From positions 248,001 to 312,000 of the forward strand of contig NZ_FOKP01000001.1 in the NCBI RefSeq assembly GCF_900112185.1: a stretch of 64,000 bases of DNA. The letters are read 5' to 3'. The notes beneath the pieces are model-generated. The model saw only the letters and a list, made by a program, of their open reading frames with translations, searched no databases and was not told where the DNA came from. How positions within the stretch are numbered: position 1 is the stretch's first letter; every line of letters starts with the position of its first letter. Below are positions 27,609 through 36,876 of this stretch, one piece after another. Source of the stretch: Allobosea sp. CRIB-10. Lineage in GTDB: Bacteria > Pseudomonadota > Alphaproteobacteria > Rhizobiales > Beijerinckiaceae. The position numbers and the translations under genes were made by a program.

Positions 27609-28820
27609 ATGACGCAAGGTCGATCAGGGATGATGCGCGCCTATCTTCCGATTTGGAGCAGGGTGATCGCCGCCTGCGTGGCTTTGCTGCTGCTGACGCC
27701 GGGCCTTGCTCGCGCGCAGGCATTCCAGTCGGCCGCGCCCTATGCGCTTCTGCTCGATTCCGCCAGCGGCGCTGTGCTCTACGAGAAAGCTGCCGACGAA
27801 CTGATGGTGCCCGCGAGCATGGTGAAGCTCGCGACTGCGCTCGTCGCCTTCCAGGAGATCGCCGCCGGCAAGATGACGCTGGAGACAGAGATCTCGATCT
27901 CGGAGAACGCCTGGCGCAAGGGCGGCGGCGTCTCCGGCGGCTCGACCATGTTCGCGATCGTCAACAGCCGCGTGAAGCTCGGCGACATCCTGCAGGGCCT
28001 GATCGTCCAGTCCGGCAACGACGCGGCGATCGCCCTGGCCGAGGCGGTGGCAGGTGACGAGGCCAGCTTCGCCAGGGTCATGACCGAGCGCGTCCACGCG
28101 CTCGGCCTGCCGAAGTCGCAGTTCCGCAACGCGACCGGCTTGGCTGATCCGCAGCAGAAGGTGACGGCGCGCGAGCTTGCGCTGCTCGCCGACCACATCA
28201 TCAAGACCTATCCCGAGCTCTACAGGATCTTCGGCCAGCGCGACTTCACCTGGAACAAGATCAAGCAGAGCAATCGCAACCCGCTCCTGACCATGGACAT
28301 CGGCGCCGACGGCCTCAAGACCGGCAATATCGACGAGACCGGCTATGGCCTCGTCGGCTCGGCCGTGCAGAAGGGCCAGCGACTGATCGTCGTGGTCAAT
28401 GGGCTGAAGAATGCGCGCGATCGCGCCGGCGAGGCCCGCAAGCTGCTCGAATGGGGCTTCCGTTCCTTCGAGCAGAAGCAGGTCTTCGCCGAGGGCGAGA
28501 GCGTCGGTGAAGCGAGCGTCTTCGGCGGCGAGAAGGGCCGTATTGCGCTGCGTGCGAAAGGGGCGGTCAGCTTGTTGGTGCCACGCGGCAGCAGCGAGCG
28601 TCTCGCCGCTCGCATCGTCTATCGAGGCCCGCTGCAGGCGCCGGTGGCGGAAGGGACCGAGGTCGGCCGCCTGCTGGTCACGCGCGGCGAGGTCAAGACG
28701 CTCGACATCCCGCTCTATGCGGCGGAGAGCGTTGCGGTCGGCAGCCTGCAGCAGCGGGCGCTCGACGCGCTGATGGAGGCCGCGACCGGCTGGGTCCGCA
28801 AGGCCCTGAAGCGGAGCTGA
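27609..28820 (+). CDS. dacF: D-alanyl-D-alanine carboxypeptidase (PBP5/DacF family)
   Basis: About 403 aa, with a signal peptide ending TPGLARAQA. The serine-peptidase motifs are SMVK in PASMVKLAT (SxxK), SGN in QSGNDAAI, and KTG in GLKTGNIDE. A C-terminal PBP5-type beta domain and an amphipathic tail (EAATGWVRKALKRS) should hold it at the periplasmic face of the membrane. It trims the fifth D-Ala of peptidoglycan stems. Starts at 27573, 27609 or 27630 are possible. It heads a run with tmk, holB, metG and tatD. Confidence 0.92.
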   Translation: MTQGRSGMMRAYLPIWSRVIAACVALLLLTPGLARAQAFQSAAPYALLLDSASGAVLYEKAADELMVPASMVKLATALVAFQEIAAGKMTLETEISISENAWRKGGGVSGGSTMFAIVNSRVKLGDILQGLIVQSGNDAAIALAEAVAGDEASFARVMTERVHALGLPKSQFRNATGLADPQQKVTARELALLADHIIKTYPELYRIFGQRDFTWNKIKQSNRNPLLTMDIGADGLKTGNIDETGYGLVGSAVQKGQRLIVVVNGLKNARDRAGEARKLLEWGFRSFEQKQVFAEGESVGEASVFGGEKGRIALRAKGAVSLLVPRGSSERLAARIVYRGPLQAPVAEGTEVGRLLVTRGEVKTLDIPLYAAESVAVGSLQQRALDALMEAATGWVRKALKRS

Positions 28821-28822
28821 GC

Positions 28823-29500
28823 GTGGCCAGAGCGAAGGCGCGGCCCGCGGCTGGGCATTTCATCACGCTCGAAGGCGGGGAGGGCGCCGGCAAATCGACT
28901 CTCGCCAAGGCACTCGCTGCCCGGCTGGAGGCGCACGCCCTCAACGTCGAGCTGACGCGAGAGCCCGGCGGCTCGCCCAAGGCCGAGCGCATCCGCGAAG
29001 CCCTGCTCGCCGGGCGGATCAAGCCCTATGGCGCCTTCGCCGAGGCGCTGATGTTCCAGGCCGCCCGCATCGATCATGTCGATAGCCGGATCAGGCCGGC
29101 GCTCAAGCGCGGCGCCTGGGTGATCTGCGACCGCTTCATCGATTCGACCCGCGTCTATCAGGGCACGCTCGGCGAGATCGCCGCGGACAAGCTCGCGGCG
29201 CTGGAGGCCGTTGCGGTCGCCGGCCTGATGCCCGAGCTGACCTTCATCCTCGATCTTGCGCCGGAGACCGGCCTCGCCCGCGCCGCTCGCCGTCGCCAGC
29301 CGGGCGAGGCGACGGACCGTTTCGAAAGCGAAACGATCGCCTTCCATCGCCGCCTGCGCCAGGGCTTTCTCGACATCGCCGCTGCCGAGCCGCAGCGCTG
29401 CGTCGTCCTCGACGCCAGCCTGCCGCCGGAGACGCTGGCGGATACCGCCTGGGAGGCGCTTTCCACCCGGCTGCCCTTGCCGCAGATTGCGCCGGCATGA
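28823..29500 (+). CDS. tmk: thymidylate kinase
   Basis: This 225-aa kinase makes dTDP from dTMP. The P-loop is EGGEGAGKST (17-26), the DR motif is in ICDRFIDST followed by YQG, and the LID region has ARAARRRQPGE. It begins two bases after dacF and overlaps holB by four bases, so the genes are co-transcribed. A short N-terminal extension (MARAKARPAAG) precedes the kinase fold. Confidence 0.96.
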   Translation: MARAKARPAAGHFITLEGGEGAGKSTLAKALAARLEAHALNVELTREPGGSPKAERIREALLAGRIKPYGAFAEALMFQAARIDHVDSRIRPALKRGAWVICDRFIDSTRVYQGTLGEIAADKLAALEAVAVAGLMPELTFILDLAPETGLARAARRRQPGEATDRFESETIAFHRRLRQGFLDIAAAEPQRCVVLDASLPPETLADTAWEALSTRLPLPQIAPA

Positions 29501-30567
29501 TCGAATCGAGCAACGAACCCGACCGCCTGCCGAACGCCCCGCATCCGCGCGAGACGCTGGCGCTCATCGGCCACCAGCGCCAGGAGGAAGCGGTCCTGAC
29601 GGCGCTGCGCTCCGGCCGCATGCATCATGCCTGGCTGCTCGGCGGGCCGGAGGGCGTCGGCAAGGCGAGCTTCGCCTATCGCGCTGCCCGCTTCATGCTG
29701 GCCGAGGGCGATCCGCTGCGTCGTGCGGAAGCTGCGCGCGACCTCGCCGTGCCGGAAACCGAAGGCGCCGCCCGCAAGATCGCGGCGCAGTCGCATCCCG
29801 ACCTGCACCTGCTACGCCGCATCGCCAAGCCGGACGGCAAGAGCTTCACCAGCAACATCCCGGTCGATCTGGTGCGCCGGATCATCGACCGCTTCGGCTC
29901 CAGCGCGGGCGAGGGCGGCTGGCGCGTCGCGATCGTCGACTCCGCCGAGGACCTCGACCGGCCGGGCGCCAACGCCTTGCTGAAGCTGCTGGAGGAGCCG
30001 CCGCCGCGCTGCCTCTTCCTGATCGTCGCCCATGCCCCCGGCCGCGTCCTGCCGACGATCCGCTCGCGCTGCCGGCTGCTCAGCTTCGACCCCTTGGGCG
30101 AGGACGACGTCGCCCAAGCCGGCGCGATCGCGCTGGAGCGGATGCGGATGCCCTATGACGCCTCGGCGCTCGGGCGCGCCGCGACCTTGTCAGAGGGTTC
30201 GGTCAAGCGGGCGCTGACCTACGTCGATCCGGAGACCCTGGCGCTGGTCGAAGCGGTACGGGCGCGGCTTGATGCTTTGCCCTCTATCGATCTGACCGCG
30301 CTGCTGGCGTTGGGCGAGGATGTCGCGGGCAGGGCGGGCGAGGCCGATTTCGCCGTCATGATCGAAACCGTGCAGGGCTGGCTCGGCGCGCATCTCCATG
30401 CGCATGCCGCCGCAGGTCCCGCCCGGCTTGCGCCCCTCGCGGAGGTGTGGGAGAGACTTGCACGCGCCGCGAACGAGGTCGAAACCTATAATCTCGATCG
30501 CCGCCCCCTCGTCATGTCGCTGTTTCACGATCTGTCGGAGGCGGTTTCCCGTTCGCGCGCGGCCTGA
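29497..30567 (+). CDS. holB: DNA polymerase III delta' subunit
   Basis: This 356-aa AAA+ clamp-loader subunit has a P-loop-like [10 protein letters not shown] near residue 48 and the sensor region [21 protein letters not shown], typical of delta'. SRCRLLSF follows in the SRC position. The zinc-type cysteines of gamma/tau are missing, as expected in many delta' proteins. It overlaps tmk (ATGA) and precedes metG by 23 bp. Confidence 0.94.
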   Translation: MIESSNEPDRLPNAPHPRETLALIGHQRQEEAVLTALRSGRMHHAWLLGGPEGVGKASFAYRAARFMLAEGDPLRRAEAARDLAVPETEGAARKIAAQSHPDLHLLRRIAKPDGKSFTSNIPVDLVRRIIDRFGSSAGEGGWRVAIVDSAEDLDRPGANALLKLLEEPPPRCLFLIVAHAPGRVLPTIRSRCRLLSFDPLGEDDVAQAGAIALERMRMPYDASALGRAATLSEGSVKRALTYVDPETLALVEAVRARLDALPSIDLTALLALGEDVAGRAGEADFAVMIETVQGWLGAHLHAHAAAGPARLAPLAEVWERLARAANEVETYNLDRRPLVMSLFHDLSEAVSRSRAA

Positions 30568-30590
30568 CAACGACACGAAACCGGACTGCC

Positions 30591-32150
30591 ATGGCCTCGG
30601 CCCCGACCTTCTACATCTCGACCGCGATCTCCTATCCGAACGGCGCGCCGCATATTGGCCACGCCTACGAAGTCGTGGCGGCCGACGCGATCGCCCGTTT
30701 CAAGCGGCTCGACGGCTTCGACGTCTATTTCCAGACCGGCACCGACGATCACGGCCTGAAGATCTTCCAGGCGGCCGCCAAGGAAGGCCTGACGCCGAAG
30801 GAGCTGGTCGACCGGACCGCGCCGCGCTTCAAGGCGATGGCCGACGTGCTGAACTGCGCCTATGACCGCTTCATCCGCACGGTCGATGCCGACCATCTGC
30901 CGTCGACCCAGGAGCTCTGGCGGCGGATGGAGGCCAATGGCGACATCTATCTCGACCGCTATGCCGGCTGGTACTCGGTGCGCGACGAGGCCTATTACGG
31001 CGAGGAGGAAACCCATCTCAACGCCGATGGCGTGCGCATCGGCCCGCAAGGCACGCCGGTCGAGTGGACCGAGGAGGAGAGCTATTTCTTCCGCCTCTCG
31101 GCCTATCAAGACCGGCTGCTCGCGCACTACGAAGCCAATCCGTCCTTCATCGGGCCGGACACGCGCCGCAACGAGATCGTCTCCTTCGTCAAGGGCGGGC
31201 TGCAGGACCTCTCGATCAGCCGCACCACCTTCGATTGGGGGCTGCCGGTTCCGGGCGATCCGAAGCATGTGATGTATGTCTGGGTCGACGCGCTCAACAA
31301 TTACGTCACCGGCTGCGGTTTCCCGGATGAGAGCGATCCGCGCTGGCGCTTCTGGCCGGCCGATGTGCACATCATCGGCAAGGACATCACCCGCTTCCAC
31401 TCGGTCTACTGGCCGGCCTTCCTGATGTCGGCGGGGCTGCAGCCGCCCAAGCGCGTCTTCGGCCACGGCTTCCTGCTCTCGAAGGGCGAGAAGATGTCGA
31501 AATCGGTCGGCAATGTCGTCGACCCGTTCGATCTGACCGAGGCCTATGGCGTCGACCAGCTGCGCTATTTCTTCCTGCGCGAGGTCTCCTTCGGCCAGGA
31601 CGGCAATTACAGCCATGAGGCGATCGTCGGGCGCATCAACGCCGACCTCGCCAACGACCTCGGCAATCTGGCGCAGCGCTCGCTGTCGATGATCGCCAAG
31701 AACTGCGAGGGCAGGGTGCCGCCGGCCGGCGCGCTGACGGAGGCTGACAAGGCCATGCTGGCGCAGGCCGACGGGCTGCTGGCGAAGACGCGCGCGGCCA
31801 TGCAGGATTTCGCCCTGAACGTCGTGCTGGCGGACATCTGGGCCGTGGTCGCCGAGGCCAACCGCTCTTTCGCCAACAACGAGCCGTGGAAGCTCTCCAA
31901 GAGCGATCCGGTCCGGCGCGATACGGTGCTCTACGTCACGATCGAGACGATCCGGCAGGTCGCGATCCTGACCCAACCGGTGATGCCGCAATCGATGGCC
32001 AGGCTGCTCGATCTGCTCGCGGTCCCGGCGGAGGCGCGCGACTTCGCCGCGCTCGGCAAGGCCGGCCGCCTCACCTCGGGCACCGTGCTGCCGGCGCCGA
32101 GCGCGGTCTTCCCGCGCTATGTCGAGCCGGAAGACGGGCAGGCCGCCTGA
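30591..32150 (+). CDS. metG: methionyl-tRNA synthetase
   Basis: This 519-aa class I synthetase has the HIGH motif in [10 protein letters not shown] (about 18-27) and KMSKS in [10 protein letters not shown] (about 300). The CxxC zinc knuckle cysteines are absent and there is no C-terminal tRNA-binding (EMAP-like) domain, so this is the short zinc-free type common in Rhizobiales. The anticodon-binding helical domain ends the protein. The stop overlaps the tatD start (TGATG). Confidence 0.96.
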   Translation: MASAPTFYISTAISYPNGAPHIGHAYEVVAADAIARFKRLDGFDVYFQTGTDDHGLKIFQAAAKEGLTPKELVDRTAPRFKAMADVLNCAYDRFIRTVDADHLPSTQELWRRMEANGDIYLDRYAGWYSVRDEAYYGEEETHLNADGVRIGPQGTPVEWTEEESYFFRLSAYQDRLLAHYEANPSFIGPDTRRNEIVSFVKGGLQDLSISRTTFDWGLPVPGDPKHVMYVWVDALNNYVTGCGFPDESDPRWRFWPADVHIIGKDITRFHSVYWPAFLMSAGLQPPKRVFGHGFLLSKGEKMSKSVGNVVDPFDLTEAYGVDQLRYFFLREVSFGQDGNYSHEAIVGRINADLANDLGNLAQRSLSMIAKNCEGRVPPAGALTEADKAMLAQADGLLAKTRAAMQDFALNVVLADIWAVVAEANRSFANNEPWKLSKSDPVRRDTVLYVTIETIRQVAILTQPVMPQSMARLLDLLAVPAEARDFAALGKAGRLTSGTVLPAPSAVFPRYVEPEDGQAA

Positions 32151-32950
32151 TGCTGATCGATACGCATTGCCATCTCGATTTCCCGGATTTCGCCGAGGAT
32201 ATCGGAGCCTATGTCGGCCGTGCCGAAGCGGCCGGCGTAGGCCGGATGGTGACGATCTCCACCCGCGTTGCTCGCTTTGACACCTATGCGGCGCTGGCCG
32301 AGCGTTTCCCGTCGATCTGGTGCACGGTCGGCACGCATCCGCATGGCGCGCATGAAGAGCTCGACGTCACCGCCGGGCAGCTCGTCGCATTGTCGCGCCA
32401 TCCGCGTTGTGTCGCCATCGGCGAGGCCGGGCTCGACTACCACTATGACAAGAGCCCGCGCGCGGCGCAGGAGCAGGGCCTGCGCACCCATATCGCTGCC
32501 GCCCGCGAGACCCAGCTGCCGCTGGTGATCCATTCGCGCGAGGCTGACGAGGATATGGCGGCGATCCTGCGCGAGGAGATGGGGAAGGGCGCCTTCCCCG
32601 CCATCCTGCACTGCTTCACCGCGGGCGAGATCTTGGCCCGCACCGGCGTCGAGCTCGGGCTCTATGTCTCGTTCTCCGGCATCCTGACCTTCAAGACCTC
32701 GCAGGCACTGCGCGATATCGCCCGCGACATCCCGCTGGAACACCTGCTGGTCGAGACCGATGCGCCATATCTTGCCCCGACGCCCTATCGCGGCAAGCGC
32801 AACGAACCGTCCTATGTCGTTGAAACCGCGAAGGTTCTGGCCGAGGTCAAGGGCGTGTCCTTCGACGAGATCGCGAGGGTCACCACCGCGAACGCCAGGC
32901 GCTGTTACTGGAAGATGGACCACGCCGCTCCTGTGGCGCAGGTGGCCTGA
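32150..32950 (+). CDS. tatD: TatD-family metal-dependent hydrolase
   Basis: This 266-aa TIM-barrel hydrolase has DTHCHLDF at the N-terminus, GEAGLDYHY, IHSREADED, HCFTAG and ETDAPYLAP, all metal-ligand motifs of TatD DNases. The start is set by overlap with metG. Family members act as 3'-5' exonucleases on DNA; the exact role here (often called YcfH-like beside metG) is not known. Confidence 0.94.
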   Translation: MLIDTHCHLDFPDFAEDIGAYVGRAEAAGVGRMVTISTRVARFDTYAALAERFPSIWCTVGTHPHGAHEELDVTAGQLVALSRHPRCVAIGEAGLDYHYDKSPRAAQEQGLRTHIAAARETQLPLVIHSREADEDMAAILREEMGKGAFPAILHCFTAGEILARTGVELGLYVSFSGILTFKTSQALRDIARDIPLEHLLVETDAPYLAPTPYRGKRNEPSYVVETAKVLAEVKGVSFDEIARVTTANARRCYWKMDHAAPVAQVA

Positions 32951-32965
32951 GGCTGGCCGCGCCGC

Positions 32966-33769
32966 ATGAGCCTGACCGTCACCATCCTCGGCTGCGGCTC
33001 ATCCGGCGGCGTGCCGCGGCCGGGCTCGGGCTGGGGCGCCTGCGATTCCGCCAATCCGAAGAACCGGCGCCGGCGCTGCTCGATCCTGGTCGAGCGCCAG
33101 GGCGTCGGCGGCACGACGAGCGTGCTGATCGACACCACGCCGGACCTGCGCGAACAATTGCTCTCGGCCGAGGTCGACCGCCTCGACGCCACGCTGTTCA
33201 GCCACGATCACGCCGACCATACTCATGGCATCGACGACCTGCGTGCGCTCGTCCTGCATATGCGCAAGCGCATTCCGGTCCATGCCGACGCCGTGACTGG
33301 CGCGACGCTGCGCCAGCGCTTCGGCTATCTGTTCGAGACGCCGCCCGGCAGCCTCTATCCGCCGATCCTCGATCTCGCGCCGCTCGCGGCCGGCGAGCCG
33401 CTGACGATCGACGGCCCCGGCGGACCGATCGAGACGCTGCCGTTCCGGCTTGAGCACGGCCCGAACTATGACGCGCTCGGCTTCCGCTTCGATTCTTTCG
33501 GCTATGCGCCCGACGTCAGCGCGATCCCGCCGGAGTCGCTGGCGGCGATGAGCGGGCTCGACGTGTTGATCCTCGACTGTCTGCGCGAGGCGCCGCATCC
33601 CAGCCACTTCAATCTGGAGCAATCGTTGGAGGCGATCGCGCAGCTCAAGCCGCGCCGCGCGATCATGACCAATCTCCATGTCGATCTCGATTATGCCAGC
33701 CTGTCCAGGCGCTTGCCGGACAACATTGAACCGGCCTTCGACGGCATGAAGCTGACGATCGAGGGATAG
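32966..33769 (+). CDS. MBL-fold metal-dependent hydrolase (PhnP-like)
   Basis: This 267-aa protein starts MSLTVTILGCGSSGGVPRPG, the typical opening of PhnP-like phosphodiesterases. The metal motif is SHDHADHTHG (HxHxDH), with a further ligand region ILDCLREAPHPSH and a closing NLHVDLDY. PhnP cleaves cyclic phosphodiesters in phosphonate breakdown, but the tatD-linked copies in alphaproteobacteria have no phn genes nearby, so the substrate is open. It lies 15 bp after tatD. Confidence 0.9.
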   Translation: MSLTVTILGCGSSGGVPRPGSGWGACDSANPKNRRRRCSILVERQGVGGTTSVLIDTTPDLREQLLSAEVDRLDATLFSHDHADHTHGIDDLRALVLHMRKRIPVHADAVTGATLRQRFGYLFETPPGSLYPPILDLAPLAAGEPLTIDGPGGPIETLPFRLEHGPNYDALGFRFDSFGYAPDVSAIPPESLAAMSGLDVLILDCLREAPHPSHFNLEQSLEAIAQLKPRRAIMTNLHVDLDYASLSRRLPDNIEPAFDGMKLTIEG

Positions 33770-34067
33770 GCCAGTGCCGGGGGCGCATAGTCGGGCATCA
33801 ATTCAAGTTCCATAATATGTCTTATGCGAATGGGCCCACGAGGCCCGGCGGCACTCCTCGACCACGGGCGTGCGATCCACCTCCGATCATTCCTCAGCCT
33901 GTTCGCGGCCATCGCCGGCAGCAGGCCCGCTCCGATGCCGACAGCCTCACTCCATTGCTCGTCGCACGAAAGCCACTGCTCGATGGCCGCCACAACGAGG
34001 CCGTGATAGCATCCGCCCGCCTGGCCTTCGGACGCTTGCTGACTTCAATGGCAACGAGGTCGTGTTC
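33770..34067. other. gene-free stretch before the caspase-like gene
   Basis: About 300 bp without a supported gene. Open frames on both strands here are compositionally poor and shadow one another. The short inverted CATAA/TTATG near 33811-33826 lies in the only AT-rich patch and could mark a promoter for the rightward gene. Confidence 0.35.
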
Positions 34068-34601
34068 ATGGCTGACCCGCCCCAGAAACTCGTTCGTCTC
34101 AGCCCCAACTCCGTCGGACTCAACGGCCCGCGGATCGTCAACCAGACGAAAGCGACCCGAAATTTTTTCTTTCCCTACGGCACGAGCAATGCCGACATTG
34201 TCGCGAAGCTGAAGGACGGCGATCGGCATGTCATCTTCAACTGCCACGGCCATCCGACAAAGCCGGAATATCCAGCCCATCTCGAAATCGGGCAAACCTT
34301 CAAGGAGGACAATGTCCAGGTCTGCGAGCCATGGATGCGCATCTCGTCGCTTCGCGTGATCTGGCTGTCTGCATGCAACATCGGCGGCAGTGGCCGGCCG
34401 TTCTGCGCAAAATTGGCGAAAACAACCGGATGCTTCGTCGTCACGCAGACGTTCGCGGCATTGGACAGAGCCGTGAAACCTGGAACCGTCGAATATTGCT
34501 ACTATGGGATGCCGGCCGTCATCGCCCCATCCGGCGATCCCATCGGTATCGATGACTTCAAGAAAAAGGGAAAAGAGCTCTCCTTCGCATTTCCCGATTA
34601 G
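34068..34601 (+). CDS. stand-alone caspase-fold (clan CD, CHAT-like) protein
   Basis: This 177-aa protein carries the two hallmarks of clan CD cysteine peptidases. A hydrophobic strand followed by His-Gly is seen as RHVIFNCHGHP (His60), and a second strand followed by the nucleophile as VIWLSACNIGGSG (Cys103). LSACxxGG is closest to CHAT/clostripain-like members. Nothing else is attached: no signal peptide, repeats or sensor domain. The start MADPPQKL has GAGG about 11 bases upstream; the longer open frame before it is low-quality. Base composition is AT-richer than the neighbours and it is bordered by a non-coding stretch and a repeat, hinting at acquisition. The substrate is unknown. Confidence 0.6.
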   Translation: MADPPQKLVRLSPNSVGLNGPRIVNQTKATRNFFFPYGTSNADIVAKLKDGDRHVIFNCHGHPTKPEYPAHLEIGQTFKEDNVQVCEPWMRISSLRVIWLSACNIGGSGRPFCAKLAKTTGCFVVTQTFAALDRAVKPGTVEYCYYGMPAVIAPSGDPIGIDDFKKKGKELSFAFPD

Positions 34602-34680
34602 AGCATCGTCGAGCGGAGTGGACACCGGTTCGCGCGAGGAAAATGCGATAAGCCAAAGGCTTGGAGCATTTCCGCGATTC
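34602..34680. repeat. intergenic repeat resembling a widespread Rhizobiales element
   Basis: Begins GAGCATCGTC, contains GTGGACACCGGTT and ends CTTGGAGCATTTC, starting at the stop codon of the caspase-like gene. The GAGCAT...GTGG-ACCGGTT...GAGCAT layout is one I recall as a dispersed intergenic repeat in Rhizobiales. It is the only copy in this window. The rest of the gap up to 34879 shows no gene. Confidence 0.5.
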
Positions 34681-34879
34681 GAGGAAGCACGGAAGCACCC
34701 TAGCCACTCGACAGCGAGACTGCCCCTGTCCCGATCCTTCGAGCTCAGGCCACCACGACCTTGGTCGGGTTGCCATTCTAGGATCGCGATGCGCTAATCT
34801 GCGCAGCGCTCGGCATTTCGCCTGACGCGCAGTCGTAAGGACCGTGAAGAGTCCGCAAATCTCCAGGGAGGTCAAATCG

Positions 34880-35860
34880 ATGTCGAAGTCCGGCTGGCTC
34901 GGCGCACTGGCGCTCGCCACCTTTGCTCAGCTTGTCCCGGCCGCGCCGGCGATCGCTCAAGCCTGGCCGCAGAAGCCCGTCAGCTTCATCGTGCCGTTCC
35001 CGGCCGGCGGCGGCACCGACGCCTTCGCCCGCCCCCTCGCCGCCCAGCTCGAACAACAGCTCGGCCAGCGCATCCTCATCGACAACCGCGGCGGTGCCGG
35101 CGGCACGGTCGGCGCCTCGGCCGCGTCCAAGGCTACGCCGGACGGCTACACCTTCTTCATCGGCGCCGCGCACCACGCCATCGCGCCGGCGCTCTATCCC
35201 AAGCTCGACTACAACATCCAGACCGATTTTATCCCGATCGGCGTGATCGCCCAGCCGCCGCAGGTCGTGGTCGTCCATCCCGGCAAGGTCCAGGCCAAGA
35301 CGCTGGCGGAGCTGATCGACTTCGCCAAGAAGAACCCCGACAAGCTGAATTACGGCTCGGCCGGCAACGGCACGACACATCATCTCGCCGGCGAATTGTT
35401 CAAGCTCACCACCAAGGTCAACCTGACCCATGTCCCCTATCGCGGCGCCGGCCCGCTGATGCAGGATCTCGTCGCCGGCCAGGTCGATCTCGCCTTCGAC
35501 GGGCTCGGCTCCTCCGCCGCGCAGATCTCCAGCGGCACGCTGCGTGCGCTGGCCGTCGCCGCGCCCAAGCGCGCCAGCGCCTTCCCGGACGTGCCGACCA
35601 CGGCTGAAGCCGGCGTGCCGGGCTACGAGGTCTCGACCTGGTATGCGATGTGGGCGCCAAAGAACACGCCGCCGGAAATCGTCGCCAAGATGGCGGCCGA
35701 AGTGCAGAAGGCACTGGCCTCGCCGACGGTGAGCGAGGCCTGGAAGCGGAACGGCTCGGAGATCCCGAACCTCTACGGCCCCGCTTTCGGCGAGTTCGTC
35801 AAGGCCGAGGTCGCGCGCTGGGGCAAGGTCGTCGCCGAGGCCAACGTCAAGCCCGATTGA
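34880..35860 (+). CDS. Bug-family tripartite tricarboxylate transporter binding protein
   Basis: This 326-aa periplasmic protein starts MSKSGWLGALALATF with a signal peptide ending APAIAQA. The family motifs AWPQKPVSFIVPFPAGGGTD, ending shortened here as VPFPAGGGTD, then DNRGGAGGTVGA and PDGYTF, are those of TctC/Bug proteins that bind small carboxylates. GGGAGG lies eight bases before the ATG. No tctA or tctB genes lie nearby, so it is an orphan binding protein, a common situation for Bug proteins. Confidence 0.92.
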   Translation: MSKSGWLGALALATFAQLVPAAPAIAQAWPQKPVSFIVPFPAGGGTDAFARPLAAQLEQQLGQRILIDNRGGAGGTVGASAASKATPDGYTFFIGAAHHAIAPALYPKLDYNIQTDFIPIGVIAQPPQVVVVHPGKVQAKTLAELIDFAKKNPDKLNYGSAGNGTTHHLAGELFKLTTKVNLTHVPYRGAGPLMQDLVAGQVDLAFDGLGSSAAQISSGTLRALAVAAPKRASAFPDVPTTAEAGVPGYEVSTWYAMWAPKNTPPEIVAKMAAEVQKALASPTVSEAWKRNGSEIPNLYGPAFGEFVKAEVARWGKVVAEANVKPD

Positions 35861-35866
35861 GCCGAA

Positions 35867-36418
35867 CTACCCGCCCTCGCCCGCACCGTCGATCACGGCG
35901 CGGGCGATCGCGAGGCTGAAACCGGCGCGCGCCAGCGCGGCGATATGTTTCTGGCGCAGTTCCGTCCGATCGCCTCGGCTCCATGGGCCGAGGCGTTTGC
36001 GTTTGGCCGCGACGCGCGCAGCGTCCAGCTCGGCGTCATCGTTGGCCACAACCACCGCGGCGACGAGACCGCGCTCCACGCCCTTGGACGCGAGCCCGGC
36101 AGCCACGGCCCGTGCCGAGCGCCCCTTGCGGCGCAGGCTCTGCGCCCTCGCCTCGGCGAAGCGGCGGTCATCGACCAGGCCGGATGCGACGCAGGACGCG
36201 ACGACCTCGTCGACCGTCACCCGGAACGACTGTGGGTCGAGCCCGTAATGCCGGCAGCTTCGCTCGACCTTGCGCAGCAGGACGCGCTGCAATTGCGCCG
36301 CCGGCACCGAATAGCGTTCGAGATAGTGGAGCGCGGCGCGGCGCAGATAGGCCGCATCGATCCGCCTCGGCGCCGGTTTCCCGGGCAGGGCCGCTTCGCC
36401 ATCCTGCATCGACGTCAC
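35867..36418 (-). CDS. recX: RecX family regulatory protein
   Basis: This 183-aa protein consists of three-helix RecX repeats: YLRRAALHYLERYSVP, the LVDDRRFAEARAQSLRRKG segment and the closing ARAGFSLAIARAVI. RecX binds RecA filaments and limits recombinase activity. recA is not adjacent. It converges on the Bug gene and sits one base from arfB on the same strand. Confidence 0.85.
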   Translation of the reverse strand: MTSMQDGEAALPGKPAPRRIDAAYLRRAALHYLERYSVPAAQLQRVLLRKVERSCRHYGLDPQSFRVTVDEVVASCVASGLVDDRRFAEARAQSLRRKGRSARAVAAGLASKGVERGLVAAVVVANDDAELDAARVAAKRKRLGPWSRGDRTELRQKHIAALARAGFSLAIARAVIDGAGEGG

Positions 36419-36419
36419 G

Positions 36420-36839
36420 CTAATCGAACCTCGGCTTGCCGCGGGTCGACTTGACCGAGGAGCGCTTCTCCTTCGAGGCCAGGCGCCGCTCCTTGGAAGC
36501 CTTGGTCGGCTTGGTCGCCCGTCTGACCTTCGGCCGTACCTCCGCCTGCCGGATCAGCTCGATCAATCGCGCCAGCGCTTCCTCGCGATTGCGGTTCTGG
36601 CTGCGATGCTCCTGCGCAGTGATGACGATGACGCCGTCCTGTGTCAGCCGGCTGCCGGCAAGCTTCATCAGGCGGATCGCCACATCATTGGGCAAGGAGA
36701 CCGAGCGGCGGACGTCGAACCGGAGCTCCACCGCGGTCGAGACCTTGTTGACGTTCTGCCCGCCCGGACCGGAGGCGCGCACGAAGCTCTCCTCGATCTC
36801 GCTTTCGTCGATCGCAATGGACGGGCTGACTTGAATCAT
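36420..36839 (-). CDS. arfB: ArfB-type peptidyl-tRNA hydrolase (ribosome rescue)
   Basis: This 139-aa protein has the release-factor motif ASGPGGQNVNKVST with the catalytic GGQ near residues 27-29, and a very basic C-terminal tail (ending SSVKSTRGKPRFD) that enters the mRNA channel. Length and tail match ArfB/YaeJ rather than a full release factor. It frees peptides from ribosomes stalled on non-stop messages. Confidence 0.93.
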   Translation of the reverse strand: MIQVSPSIAIDESEIEESFVRASGPGGQNVNKVSTAVELRFDVRRSVSLPNDVAIRLMKLAGSRLTQDGVIVITAQEHRSQNRNREEALARLIELIRQAEVRPKVRRATKPTKASKERRLASKEKRSSVKSTRGKPRFD

Positions 36840-36876
36840 GGGAGGACGCTAGCTCAAACCGAGAAGGATTGCAGCG

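Noticed and set aside
33894-34625. Open frame antisense to the caspase-like gene
   Set aside because: No domain and no ribosome site; clan CD motifs are on the plus strand. Uncertainty remains because the plus-strand gene itself is unusual.
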